Assembly: GCF_003626575.1 (NCBI RefSeq)
Contig: NZ_RBDY01000035.1
Span: 1 to 64,000 of the forward strand
Length of the DNA stretch: 64,000 bases
From: Streptomyces radicis
Lineage (GTDB): Bacteria; Actinomycetota; Actinomycetes; Streptomycetales; Streptomycetaceae
Direction: 5' to 3'
Positions within the stretch are counted from its first letter, which is position 1. Every line of letters begins with the position of its first letter. The notes beneath the pieces were generated by a model. It was not told the DNA's origin, ran no database searches, and saw only the letters and a list, made by a program, of their open reading frames with translations. Positions 40,200 to 47,942 of the stretch are shown here, piece after piece. A program made the translations under genes and the position numbers.

Positions 40200-41441
40200 T
40201 CAGCCCACGATGTCCTCGGCGGCGGACTGGAGTTCGGACGCCGCCTCCTCCGGGGTGGCGTTCCCGTTGCTCACGCTCTCCATCGCGCCCGATATCTCCT
40301 CGGCGAGCTCCTCCCAAGCGGGCAGCGCGGGCACGGCCTGCGAGGTCTCCAACGCCCCGCGCATCACCCGCAGTTCGTCGCTGTCCGCCAACTCGCCGCC
40401 GTCCCACGCGGCTTGGTTGGCGGGCAGGCTGCTTGACTCCTCGTACCAGAGCCGCTGCTGCTCGGGCGACGTCAGGTGCTCGATGAGCGCCGCGGCGGCC
40501 TCCTTGCGCGGACTGTCCGACGAGATCACCAGGTTGGCCCCGCCGATGAACGACGTCGACGACTCGTCCGCGGGCACGGGGGCCACCGCCCAGCCGTCCA
40601 GGTCGGGGAAGCCGTCGGCGATGTTGCGCACCATCCAGGGGCCCGAGACGAACATCCCCACGTCGCCGTTGCCGAAGTCGGGGATCACGTCATAGCCGGG
40701 CTGCACGCTGTCGTTGGCCAGGCCCTCCTCGAAGTACCGGGCGAACTCCGTGAGCGTCTCGACCATTTCGGGGGAGCCGAGCGTCGGATTCCCCTCGTCG
40801 TCGAGGAGTTGACCGCCCGCCGAGTAGTACATCGGCAGCAGCGTCTGCCACGCGCCCGTGCCGCCCGGCTGCACCGAGGCGCCCCACCGCACGCCCTCCT
40901 CCCGGTAGGCCGCGGCCAGCTCGCGCATCGCCGCCCAGTCGGCGGGCGGCTCGGTGATCCCGGCCTGCTCGGCGAGGTCGGTGCGGTAGTAGAGCACCCG
41001 CGTGTCGACATACCAGGGAACGCCGTACGCCTCGCCGTCCACCTCGGCGCTCTCCCAGGCGGCGGGGAAGAAGTCGTCGGCCGCGAACCGCTCGGTGTCC
41101 ACCGGGTCGAGCACGCCGAGCTCCACGAACTCGCCCATCATCGTGGTGCCCATCTGCATCACATCGGGCAGCTCGCCCGCGGCCGAGGCGGCGACCATCT
41201 TCTGGTGCACGTTCTCCCAGCTGACGGGCGTCACCTCGACGGTGACGTTGCCCTGCTCGGCCGCGTAGGTGTCGGTGATCGCGCCGAGTCGCTGCGCCTC
41301 CTCGCCCATCGCCCAGACGGTCAGGGTCTGTTCCTCCTCGGCCCCGACCTGCTCCTCGGCCCCGTCCCCGCACGCGGACAGCGCCATGGACCCCGCCAAC
41401 ACGACAGCGAGAGCACCGGATTGCCTGACGGTGAGCTTCAT
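40200..41441 (-). CDS. Extracellular sugar-binding lipoprotein (CUT1 ABC transporter)
   Basis: The 413-residue protein has a lipoprotein signal MKLTVRQSGALAVVLAGSMA ending in LSAC with lipidated Cys24. The mature part is a group 1 solute-binding protein: TLTVWAMGEEAQRL, YGVPWYVDTRVLYYRTDLAEQAG at about 135-157, GMFVSGPWMVRNIAD and SPRKEAAAALIEHLTSPEQQ. It captures an oligosaccharide outside the membrane for the two permeases encoded downstream. A LacI operator candidate lies 32 bp upstream. The long palindromic repeat separates it from the lacI gene. Confidence 0.94.
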   Translation of the reverse strand: MKLTVRQSGALAVVLAGSMALSACGDGAEEQVGAEEEQTLTVWAMGEEAQRLGAITDTYAAEQGNVTVEVTPVSWENVHQKMVAASAAGELPDVMQMGTTMMGEFVELGVLDPVDTERFAADDFFPAAWESAEVDGEAYGVPWYVDTRVLYYRTDLAEQAGITEPPADWAAMRELAAAYREEGVRWGASVQPGGTGAWQTLLPMYYSAGGQLLDDEGNPTLGSPEMVETLTEFARYFEEGLANDSVQPGYDVIPDFGNGDVGMFVSGPWMVRNIADGFPDLDGWAVAPVPADESSTSFIGGANLVISSDSPRKEAAAALIEHLTSPEQQRLWYEESSSLPANQAAWDGGELADSDELRVMRGALETSQAVPALPAWEELAEEISGAMESVSNGNATPEEAASELQSAAEDIVG

Positions 41442-41472
41442 CGGTCACTCCTCCAGCATCAAGACGCGCCTC

Positions 41473-41487
41473 TGTAAGCGCATACAT
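41473..41487. promoter_or_regulatory. LacI operator candidate 2, upstream of the transporter operon
   Basis: TGTAAGCGCATACAT lies 32 bp upstream of the binding-protein ATG. It shares the GCGCATACAT half with operator 1 and the AAGCGCAT centre with operator 3. Confidence 0.75.
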
Positions 41488-41574
41488 CACCCTGCGCCAG
41501 GTATGGCTGGCCCTCAAGTCCTCGAAAGGTTGCGTTTCGGTAACGGGGTGTGCGGCCGCGCCGCGTTGACCGGG

Positions 41575-42300
41575 CGGCGGCTCATGGCTGGACGTCCTCC
41601 CGTTCGCCGTCCGCCGACCGCTGCTTTCGGGGTGGGTGCGGGTCAGAGCTTGGCACCTACGGGGGAGGGGGCGTCGGGTGACCGGCCGTCCCGGTAACCG
41701 GTCGGTCTCGTCGTCGGCCGGGACCGTTCGCCAAACGGGCGCAGGCGGATACGGCTTTGAAAGTGGCCGACCTCTGCGTGGGCGGCTGAGGTGGCGCGCA
41801 CCCTTCGGGCCTGCCCTGGCCGCCGCTCTCGTCGTTCACCGCGCGCACGTTGAGCTCAGGTAGCGGGCCGGTCCTTATCCGCCGCTTACCCGGGGTCGGG
41901 GTCTCTTCTGAAACGCGGCACGTTCTGTTCAACACAAAGTGTGCGCCGTTTCAAAAGACCACCCGCCCCGGCATAAGCCGCAGATAAACACCGGCGCGCT
42001 ACATAAGCTCATCGTGCGCCAGGATTGAAAACGCTTCGGGCGGCCAGGGCAGGCCCGAAGGGTGCGCGCCACCGCAACCGACCACCGGCCAGGCGGCCGT
42101 CAACGAGGGAGGCGGCCGCGCCCGTTCGGCGTACGGTCCCGGCCAACCAAACGGAGACCGTTTACCGAGACGGCCGCACACCCGACGCCCCCTCCCCCGT
42201 AGGTGCAAGCCCTGACCCGCACCCACCACGAAAGCAGAGACCCGGCAGACGGCGAACGGGAGGACGTCCAGCCCGTAGCCGCCGCCCCCGAACCGCACAG
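41575..42300. repeat. ~725-bp palindromic repeat, copy B
   Basis: Two inverted arms face each other. The left arm (about 41597-41855) and the right arm read on the minus strand (42275 down to about 42010) share GACGTCCTCCCGTTCGCCGT, CACCTACGGGGGAGGGGGCG and GGCGCGCACCCTTCGGGCCT. Around the centre (about 41840-42010) the shorter arms resemble each other in inverted order: GTAGCG, TTATC, GCTTA, TGAAAC, GCAC and TGTT blocks. Transcripts of either strand would fold into a long hairpin. It lies between the transporter operon and lacI and has no convincing gene. Copy A at 12814-13290 matches about two thirds of it. Confidence 0.8.
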
Positions 42301-42325
42301 CGCGGAAGCCAGCGCAGCGAGGAAC

Positions 42326-43396
42326 TCACCGATCCGCACACCCACAACTCGCCCGACGCGTCAACGTGGTCGCCAGCACGCGCGCCTCGGGCGGGCGGTC
42401 GTGGTCGGCCAGGCGGGCCAGCAGCAGGGCGACCGCCTGCTCGCCGAGCTGCCCCATCGGCTGCCGCACGGTCGTGAGCGTCGGGGTGACGAGCCGCCCC
42501 AGCGGGATGCCGTCGAAGCCGGTCACCGCGATGTCGTCCGGCGCGCGCAGCCCCCGTTCACCGAGCGCGTGCAGGCCGCCCACGGCCATCTGGTCGTTGG
42601 CGAACACCAACGCCTGGGGCCGCGGGCTCAGCCGGTCGAGCAGGGCCTGGGCCGCCAACCGCCCGCCCGCCTGCGTCAGATCGGACCGGGCGTCGGGCCG
42701 GTCGGGCAGCGGCAGGCCCGCGGCCAGGTGCGCCGCCTGGTACCCGCGGAACCGCGCCTCGCCGTCGGGCGAGTCCTCGGGGCCGCCCACGAACGCGAGG
42801 CGGCGCAGCCCATGGTCCTTGATCAGATGCCGGGTGAGCGCCAACTGCCCGTCGAAATTGGCGACTTCGACATGGTCCCTGGCCCGGTCGGGGGGGTTGG
42901 CCAGCATGACGACGGGCAGCCGCCGCGCCACCACGTCCAGCTCGTCCTCGGGCACCGTCTGGGCGAGCACCGCGAGGCCGTCCACCCGCCCGGCCATGTC
43001 CGAGACCGACTGCCCTGGACCGCCCGCCACCGACGCGGCGATCAGCAGGGCATAGCCGTGCCGCCTGGCGGCGCGTTCCATGCCCCGTATCACCTCGTCC
43101 ACGTAGAGCATCAGCTCCGCGTCGTCGGCGTCCGGCGCGCCCTCCGCCTCCGTGTCGTGGAAGTCGGGGAAGCAGAGCCCGAGCACCCCCGTCGTCCGGC
43201 TGGCGAGCCCCCGCGCGCTGCCGCTCGGCACATAGCCCAGCTCCCTGGCGACGGCGAGGACTCTCTCGCGCGTCTCGACCCGCACGGTGGCGGGGCTGCG
43301 ATAGACGCGGGAGACGGTGGCGATCGAGACCCCGGCGTGCTCGGCCACGTCGTAAACCGTCGGCGTGCTCCTCAACCGTCCTCCCAGGTGCCCCAT
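42326..43396 (-). CDS. LacI-family transcriptional regulator of the carbohydrate locus
   Basis: The 356-residue repressor has the LacI HTH TVYDVAEHAGVSIATVSRVY at about residues 13-32, the hinge helix VARELGYVPSGSARGLASR, and a sugar-binding domain with VFANDQMAVGGLHALGERG and TVRQPMGQLGEQAV. It ends with a cysteine-containing tail RRASCGCADR found in many Streptomyces LacI proteins. Operator candidate 3 touches its start codon, consistent with autoregulation, and two similar sites precede the transporter and GH39 transcripts. The inducer is probably the imported sugar or its hydrolysis product. Confidence 0.94.
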   Translation of the reverse strand: MGHLGGRLRSTPTVYDVAEHAGVSIATVSRVYRSPATVRVETRERVLAVARELGYVPSGSARGLASRTTGVLGLCFPDFHDTEAEGAPDADDAELMLYVDEVIRGMERAARRHGYALLIAASVAGGPGQSVSDMAGRVDGLAVLAQTVPEDELDVVARRLPVVMLANPPDRARDHVEVANFDGQLALTRHLIKDHGLRRLAFVGGPEDSPDGEARFRGYQAAHLAAGLPLPDRPDARSDLTQAGGRLAAQALLDRLSPRPQALVFANDQMAVGGLHALGERGLRAPDDIAVTGFDGIPLGRLVTPTLTTVRQPMGQLGEQAVALLLARLADHDRPPEARVLATTLTRRASCGCADR

Positions 43397-43410
43397 GAAA
43401 GCGCATTCAT
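43396..43410. promoter_or_regulatory. LacI operator candidate 3, at the lacI start
   Basis: TGAAAGCGCATTCAT abuts the lacI start codon. It is the most symmetric of the three sites (ATGAA-AGCGCA-TTCAT including the preceding A). Confidence 0.75.
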
Positions 43411-43459
43411 CCTAGGAGTCACCCAAGGATCGCGACAAGCCTGTCGCTCCGCGCACCGA

Positions 43460-44749
43460 TCACGCGCCCCCGGCGGTCCGCTCCGGCGCCGCAGCCGCAT
43501 GGAGCACAGGATCCCGCACGAGCCCGTCCCCCGATTCGGGACCCCGGTGCCCGCGCAGGGGCGCGTGGGCGAGCGCGGCCAGCGCGGCGACGGTCAGTAT
43601 CGCGGCGCTCGCCCCCAACGCGGCGGTCGGCCCCGCCCCTTGGGCGAGCCCGCCGAGGACGTTGTTCATCAGCAGCAGCGCCCCGCTCTGCACCAGGGCC
43701 ATCAGCGCCTGGAGCCGTGACAGGTGCGTGTCGGGCGCCGACGCCAGGACGAGGGGCGCGAGGTGGGCCGCGAACAGGCCGTTCCCCAGCCCCACCAGCA
43801 GCGCCGCGCCCCCGGCGGCGACGGGGGACGAGCCCGCGAGCGCCAGGGCCCCGGCGCCGCAGCCCGCGACCAGCAGGCCGAGCGCCGCGGCAAGACCGGG
43901 CCTCCTGGCCCCGCCCCGGCGCGCCACCCAGCCCGCCGAGCACACGATCCCCAGGCTCTGCGCCCCCACCACCAGGCCCGCCGTCCCCGCCTCCCAGCCC
44001 CGGTCCCGCGCGAGCAACGGCACGAGGAGCGAGACCACGGGCAGCAGCGCGCCGGCCGCGCACGCCGTCAGCGCCAGCGCGGCCCGCAGCACCGGGTCGC
44101 GCCACGCCACCCGCACGCCGTCCCCCGCGTCCCGCAGCACCCCGGACGAGCCCGGCGCGCGCGGCTCGGCCCGCGTCGGCCGTATCGCCATCAGCGCGCC
44201 CAGCATGAACGCGAAGGTCACCGCGTCGAAGGCGGCCGCCGCGCCGAGCCCGCCCGCCGCCACGAGCAGCCCGCCGAGCGCGCCCCCCGCCATCGTCACC
44301 AGCTGCGCCCCGGTCTGCCGCAGCGCGAGCGCCTTCGGCAGCAGCTCGGTGCCCACCAGGCGGCGCGGCATGGACCCGGACGCGGGCAGGTAGAACGCGT
44401 CGACGACGCCTATCAGCAGGCCCGTCGCGACGAGCAGCCACAGCGGTGCCCCGACCCGCCACACCATCAGGCACAGCGAAAGCGCCACCGCGATCATCGC
44501 CACATCGCCCGCGATCATCACCCGCCGCGCCCCGAGCCTGTCCCCGAGCGCCCCGCCCACCAGCAGCAGGGCCGTGCGGGGCAGGGTGATCGACGTCAGG
44601 ACAAGACCCGCCGCCGCGCCCCCGTGGGCGGCGGCGGCCCACCCCAACGCGAAGTAGAGCACCGCGTCCCCCAGCAGGGACCCCAGCGCCCCGCCCAGCC
44701 ACACCCGGTACGCCCGGGGCAGCCGTCGCACTCCACTCGCGCCTGTCAT
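43460..44749 (-). CDS. MFS transporter
   Basis: The 429-residue protein has about 12 hydrophobic helices and an N-terminal half with the MFS motif-A-like loop GGALGDRLGARRVMIAGD at about residues 65-82. The general build (LGGALGSLLGDAVLYFALGW start, internal RQTGAQLVTMAGGALGG) is that of the enterobactin-exporter-like or macrolide-efflux-like MFS group. Substrate unknown. I start at ATG 44749 (MTGASGVRRLPRAYRVWL). It is upstream of lacI on the same strand, but with operator 3 between, so it is probably a separate unit. Confidence 0.88.
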   Translation of the reverse strand: MTGASGVRRLPRAYRVWLGGALGSLLGDAVLYFALGWAAAAHGGAAAGLVLTSITLPRTALLLVGGALGDRLGARRVMIAGDVAMIAVALSLCLMVWRVGAPLWLLVATGLLIGVVDAFYLPASGSMPRRLVGTELLPKALALRQTGAQLVTMAGGALGGLLVAAGGLGAAAAFDAVTFAFMLGALMAIRPTRAEPRAPGSSGVLRDAGDGVRVAWRDPVLRAALALTACAAGALLPVVSLLVPLLARDRGWEAGTAGLVVGAQSLGIVCSAGWVARRGGARRPGLAAALGLLVAGCGAGALALAGSSPVAAGGAALLVGLGNGLFAAHLAPLVLASAPDTHLSRLQALMALVQSGALLLMNNVLGGLAQGAGPTAALGASAAILTVAALAALAHAPLRGHRGPESGDGLVRDPVLHAAAAPERTAGGA

Positions 44750-44890
44750 GGTCGGTGACCCTAACGGGCCCCACTGACAACGGCCCGTGAGCGGCCGCCC
44801 GGCCGCCGCGACCGCCACCCGCGACGCGGACCTCGACCCTCTGTGCTAGCGTGGAGCGCGTTGCAGTTTTGGTACCCATGGATTCTTGTG

Positions 44891-44920
44891 TGCGCCTGAC
44901 GGTAGTGACCGACAGGCGCA
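44891..44920 (+). promoter_or_regulatory. Stem-loop in the long 5' leader of the cold-shock gene
   Basis: TGCGCCTG (44891-44898) pairs with CAGGCGCA (44913-44920); GGT/ACC inside the loop can extend the stem. The hairpin is followed by TTTGTATTT and lies about 100 bp before the ATG. Cold-shock mRNAs commonly have long structured leaders that control translation or stability, so a regulatory leader or attenuator is plausible. Confidence 0.5.
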
Positions 44921-45018
44921 TTTGTATTTCCACCGGCCATTTCCGGATGGGGTCATTTCGGTAACGACGGAATGGGCGACCGCCGATTCCGGTTTCTGTC
45001 CCGTCAAAGGAGAAAATC

Positions 45019-45222
45019 ATGGCCAGTGGCACCGTCAAGTGGTTCAACTCGGAAAAGGGCTTCGGCTTCATCCAGCAGGATGGCGGCGGCCCCGATGTCT
45101 TCGCCCACTACTCGAACATCGCCGCCCAGGGCTTCCGTGAGCTCCAGGAGGGCCAGCGGGTGACGTTCGACATCACCCAGGGCCAGCGCGGCCCCCAGGC
45201 CGAGAACATCGTCTCCGCCTGA
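45019..45222 (+). CDS. CspA-family cold-shock protein
   Basis: The 67-residue protein is a single cold-shock domain: MASGTVKWFNSEKGFGFIQQ with RNP1 KGFGFI (13-18) and RNP2 VFAHY (27-31). It binds single-stranded nucleic acid and acts as an RNA chaperone in the cytosol. AAAGGAGAAAATC precedes the ATG, a strong and unusually A-rich ribosome-binding site. A long leader with a hairpin lies upstream and a very strong terminator downstream. The DEAD-box helicase gene follows on the same strand, a pairing seen widely in Streptomyces and consistent with a joint cold or RNA-structure response. Confidence 0.96.
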   Translation: MASGTVKWFNSEKGFGFIQQDGGGPDVFAHYSNIAAQGFRELQEGQRVTFDITQGQRGPQAENIVSA

Positions 45223-45236
45223 ACCACGCGGCCGAA

Positions 45237-45278
45237 GGGCCCGGCCCCCCGCCCCCCGGTGGGCGGGGGGCCGGGCCC
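45237..45278 (+). terminator. Strong terminator after the cold-shock gene
   Basis: GGGCCCGGCCCCCCGCCC (45237-45254) pairs perfectly with 45261-45278 across a 6-nt loop. The 18-bp all-GC stem is the strongest in the window. It separates the cold-shock gene from the helicase gene. Confidence 0.85.
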
Positions 45279-45329
45279 GCGCCCACCCACGTCGGGATCT
45301 CCGGCGCAGCTCAGAGGAAGGCACCGCCC

Positions 45330-46745
45330 GTGACCCGTCAGGCCCGCTCGGAGCCGCGTCGTCGGCGCGCACCACGCGCAGAAAGCGGTGGCGACATTCG
45401 CCTGCGCCCCAGCACCACCCCCGTTCTCCCCGCGGTGCACACCTTTGCCGCGATCGGCCTTCCGACGGCGTTGACGGCCGAGTTGACGCATCAGGGGATC
45501 ACCGTTCCCTTTCCCGTCCAGGCGGCCGCGATCCCCAACGCGCTCGCCGGGCGCGACATACTCGGCCGCGGCCGGACCGGCTCGGGCAAGACGCTCGCCT
45601 TCGGGCTTCCGCTGCTGGCGAACACCGCGGGCAGCCGCGCGGAGTCCCGTTCGCCGCTCGCCCTGGTCCTCGTGCCGACCCGAGAGCTCGCCCAGCAGGT
45701 CACCGAGGCGCTGCGCCCCTACGCCAGGGCCGTGCGCCTGAGGGTCGCCACCGTCGTCGGCGGCCTCGCGATCAGCCGCCAGGGCCAGGCCCTGCGCGAC
45801 GGCGCCGAGATCGTGGTCGCCACCCCGGGCCGCCTCAACGACCTGGTGGAACGCGGGGACTGCCGCCTCGACCACGTGCGCATCGCCGTTCTCGACGAGG
45901 CGGACCAGATGTCCGACATGGGCTTTCTCCCCCAGGTCACGCGGCTGCTCCGGCATGTCCCGGCGGACGGCCAGCGGATGCTGTTCTCGGCGACGCTCGA
46001 CCGCGATGTCGAGCGGTTGACCAGGCAGTTCCTCAACGACCCCGTGCTTCACTCCGTCGATCCCCCCGCCGGCGCCGTCAGCACCCTGGAGCACCATGTG
46101 CTCCATGTGACCGAGGACGACAAGCCCTCGCTCGTCCTGCGGGTGGCCGCCCGCAAGGGGCGCGTGATCATGTTCCTGGGCACCAAGCACGCCGCGAACC
46201 GGCTGGCCAAGCGGCTCCTCGCGAGCGGCGTCAGGGCCGCGGCCCTGCACGGCGGCAAGTCGCAGCCGCAGCGCACCCGGACGCTCGAGGCGTTCAAGTC
46301 GGGCGACATCACCGTGCTGGTCGCCACGAACGTCGCCGCGCGCGGCATCCACGTCGACGACGTCGACCTGGTCGTCAACGTCGATCCCCCCGCCGACCAC
46401 AAGGACTATCTGCACCGCGGCGGCCGCACCGCGCGGGCGGGCAGCTCGGGCCGCGTCGTCACGCTGGTCCTGCCGGGCCAGCGCGGCGCGATGACGCGGC
46501 AGCTCAAGGACGCGGGCATCAGCGCGCACACGGCGGCCGTGCGCCCCGACGACGCCGAGCTGGTCCGCATCACCGGCGCCCGCACGCCATCGGGCGTCCC
46601 GGTCACGCTCCCCGTCGCGGCGGCCCCCGCCGCGTCGAGCCCCGCGGTGCAGCCGTCGAGGCAACGGCCCCGCGCCTCCCGCCCGCGCGGCCAGGGGAAG
46701 CGCCGCGCCACGGCGGCGACGGGCCGCCGCTCCGGCCGCGCCTGA
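45330..46745 (+). CDS. DEAD-box RNA helicase
   Basis: The 471-residue helicase has motif I GRTGSGKT (81-88), Ia PTRELA (116-121), TPGR, motif II DEAD (189-192), motif III SAT (220-222), and in the second RecA domain GGK, ARGIHVDDVDLVVN and motif VI HRGGRTARAG. The N-terminal 35 residues are Arg-rich, and the C-terminal 60 are basic (RQRPRASRPRGQGKRRATAATG), probably for RNA contact. It unwinds RNA in the cytosol. GTG 45330 follows an AGAGGAAGG-type site. Location after the cold-shock gene suggests a role in low-temperature RNA remodelling. Confidence 0.95.
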   Translation: MTRQARSEPRRRRAPRAESGGDIRLRPSTTPVLPAVHTFAAIGLPTALTAELTHQGITVPFPVQAAAIPNALAGRDILGRGRTGSGKTLAFGLPLLANTAGSRAESRSPLALVLVPTRELAQQVTEALRPYARAVRLRVATVVGGLAISRQGQALRDGAEIVVATPGRLNDLVERGDCRLDHVRIAVLDEADQMSDMGFLPQVTRLLRHVPADGQRMLFSATLDRDVERLTRQFLNDPVLHSVDPPAGAVSTLEHHVLHVTEDDKPSLVLRVAARKGRVIMFLGTKHAANRLAKRLLASGVRAAALHGGKSQPQRTRTLEAFKSGDITVLVATNVAARGIHVDDVDLVVNVDPPADHKDYLHRGGRTARAGSSGRVVTLVLPGQRGAMTRQLKDAGISAHTAAVRPDDAELVRITGARTPSGVPVTLPVAAAPAASSPAVQPSRQRPRASRPRGQGKRRATAATGRRSGRA

Positions 46746-46897
46746 CGCCGCACACGACCGCCGCGTCGCCCGTGGCGGTTCCGCGTGGCGACGGCCCGAT
46801 GGGCGCCGTTCCGCTCGTGCTGCTCCCGTGTGCGCCGGGGGCGGCACTTCCGCGGGCCCGCGGGCGGCTTGGCCTCCGCCGCGGGCGTGGGCCGCGC

Positions 46898-46966
46898 GCA
46901 CATCTCCAGGCCGTACCGCTCCTCGGTCGGCTTCTCAAGCAACGCCCGTGGTACCAGCGTTTGTAC
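46898..46966 (-). pseudogene. N-terminal fragment of a PadR-family regulator
   Basis: In the 256-bp gap after the helicase gene, the minus strand encodes VQTLVPRALLEKPTEERYGL then EMC, which matches the first helix and turn of PadR winged-helix proteins (typically ...LLEDPTEERYGLE-C...). After Cys the frame continues as unrelated Pro/Ala-rich text, so the wing and C-terminal helix are missing. The piece is too short to function. The rest of the gap shows nothing convincing. Confidence 0.5.
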
Positions 46967-47001
46967 GCTGCCGGAGCGCGACCCGGTGTCGCGCACCCGG
47001 C

Positions 47002-47781
47002 TCAGAACTCGTCCAACCCCCTGTCGAGCAGGTCGAGATCAGGGGGGACCAGGGTGGTGGACTCGACCAGGCCGCGCAGCAGGTTGTGCTTGAGGGTGTT
47101 GTCCGAGGCGCCGCGTGGGTCCTGTTCGCGCAGGTCGTAGGGGAAGTCGCCGCTGGCCTCGAGCGCGGTGCGGACCTTCTCGACGCGGTGTGCGATCTTG
47201 CTCTCGCCCCAGCTCTCCTCGGGGCACAGAAAGCTGAGTTGGGCCGCGGCCTGGCGGTAGGTCAACGGGCGGGGGTGCGGCTCGTACCGCAGGTACTCCT
47301 GGCCGAGCACCACCAGGATCAGCCGTTGGTCGTCGGCGAGCGACCAACGCTTGGGCGGCAGCGTCTCGATGCCTCGGCGCGACCCTGACCCGGCCGCGCC
47401 GTGGTCGGTCACATGCAGCTCCACCAGGTGCTCGCGGAAGCCCGAGCCCTTGACGAACACCGGCGTGTAGCCGGCCGCCAGCGGGATCGGCTCGGTGCTG
47501 ACGTGCATCATCTGCCCGCGCGGCAGCCGCAGGAGCTGCTGTCCGGTGTTCCGCAGCCACCACTGGCCGCGCCGGTAGGCGAGCTCGCCGTGGCGGCGGC
47601 TGACGCGCGGATCGTCCTCGCCCACGCGCAGGTCGGCGTCGGGCCCGCCGCCGCGGCCGAAGCGGATGATCCGCCCCGCCTCGGGGCTGCCCGTCACCGT
47701 TCCGGCGAGGGAGCGGGCGTGGAGCGTCCCCGGGCGGGCGGGTGGGGCGCCATGGGCGAGGCTGCTGCGCGGTCTGTTCAT
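47002..47781 (-). CDS. FHA-domain-like protein
   Basis: The 259-residue protein holds an FHA-like sandwich at about residues 30-90: IIRFGRGGGPDADLRVGEDD, VSRRHGELAYRRGQWWLRNTG. FHA domains bind phosphothreonine peptides, usually products of Ser/Thr kinases. The C-terminal half has a helical region (RLILVVLGQEYLRYEPHPRPLTYRQAAAQL, WGESKIAHRVEKVRTALEASG) that resembles a winged-helix DNA-binding fold, so it may be a kinase-responsive regulator; this second point is inference. ATG 47781 lies 22 bp from the left end of the IS605-type element, which has probably replaced its original upstream DNA. Confidence 0.82.
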   Translation of the reverse strand: MNRPRSSLAHGAPPARPGTLHARSLAGTVTGSPEAGRIIRFGRGGGPDADLRVGEDDPRVSRRHGELAYRRGQWWLRNTGQQLLRLPRGQMMHVSTEPIPLAAGYTPVFVKGSGFREHLVELHVTDHGAAGSGSRRGIETLPPKRWSLADDQRLILVVLGQEYLRYEPHPRPLTYRQAAAQLSFLCPEESWGESKIAHRVEKVRTALEASGDFPYDLREQDPRGASDNTLKHNLLRGLVESTTLVPPDLDLLDRGLDEF

Positions 47782-47942
47782 CTGGACTTTCCTTCGTGGA
47801 TACCCCGGTCTTCGGGCCGGGGAGGAAACGAGGCTCCTGCGGAGCGGGGCGGGGAAAGCCGGTTCGCCGTCGGGGCGGAGCGGCGTGCGCCGCTCACCGG
47901 CCGACACCCGCTACTCACAGGGGAGTTGATAGGTTGTGAGGT

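Noticed and set aside
41575..42300. Telomere-like palindromes of a linear chromosome
   Set aside because: Streptomyces telomeres have several short palindromes at a terminus; this one is internal, flanked by genes on both sides and repeated at 12.8 kb.
42025..42477. Open frames across repeat B
   Set aside because: Same reason as for copy A; the frames run into the lacI 3' end in a non-coding frame.
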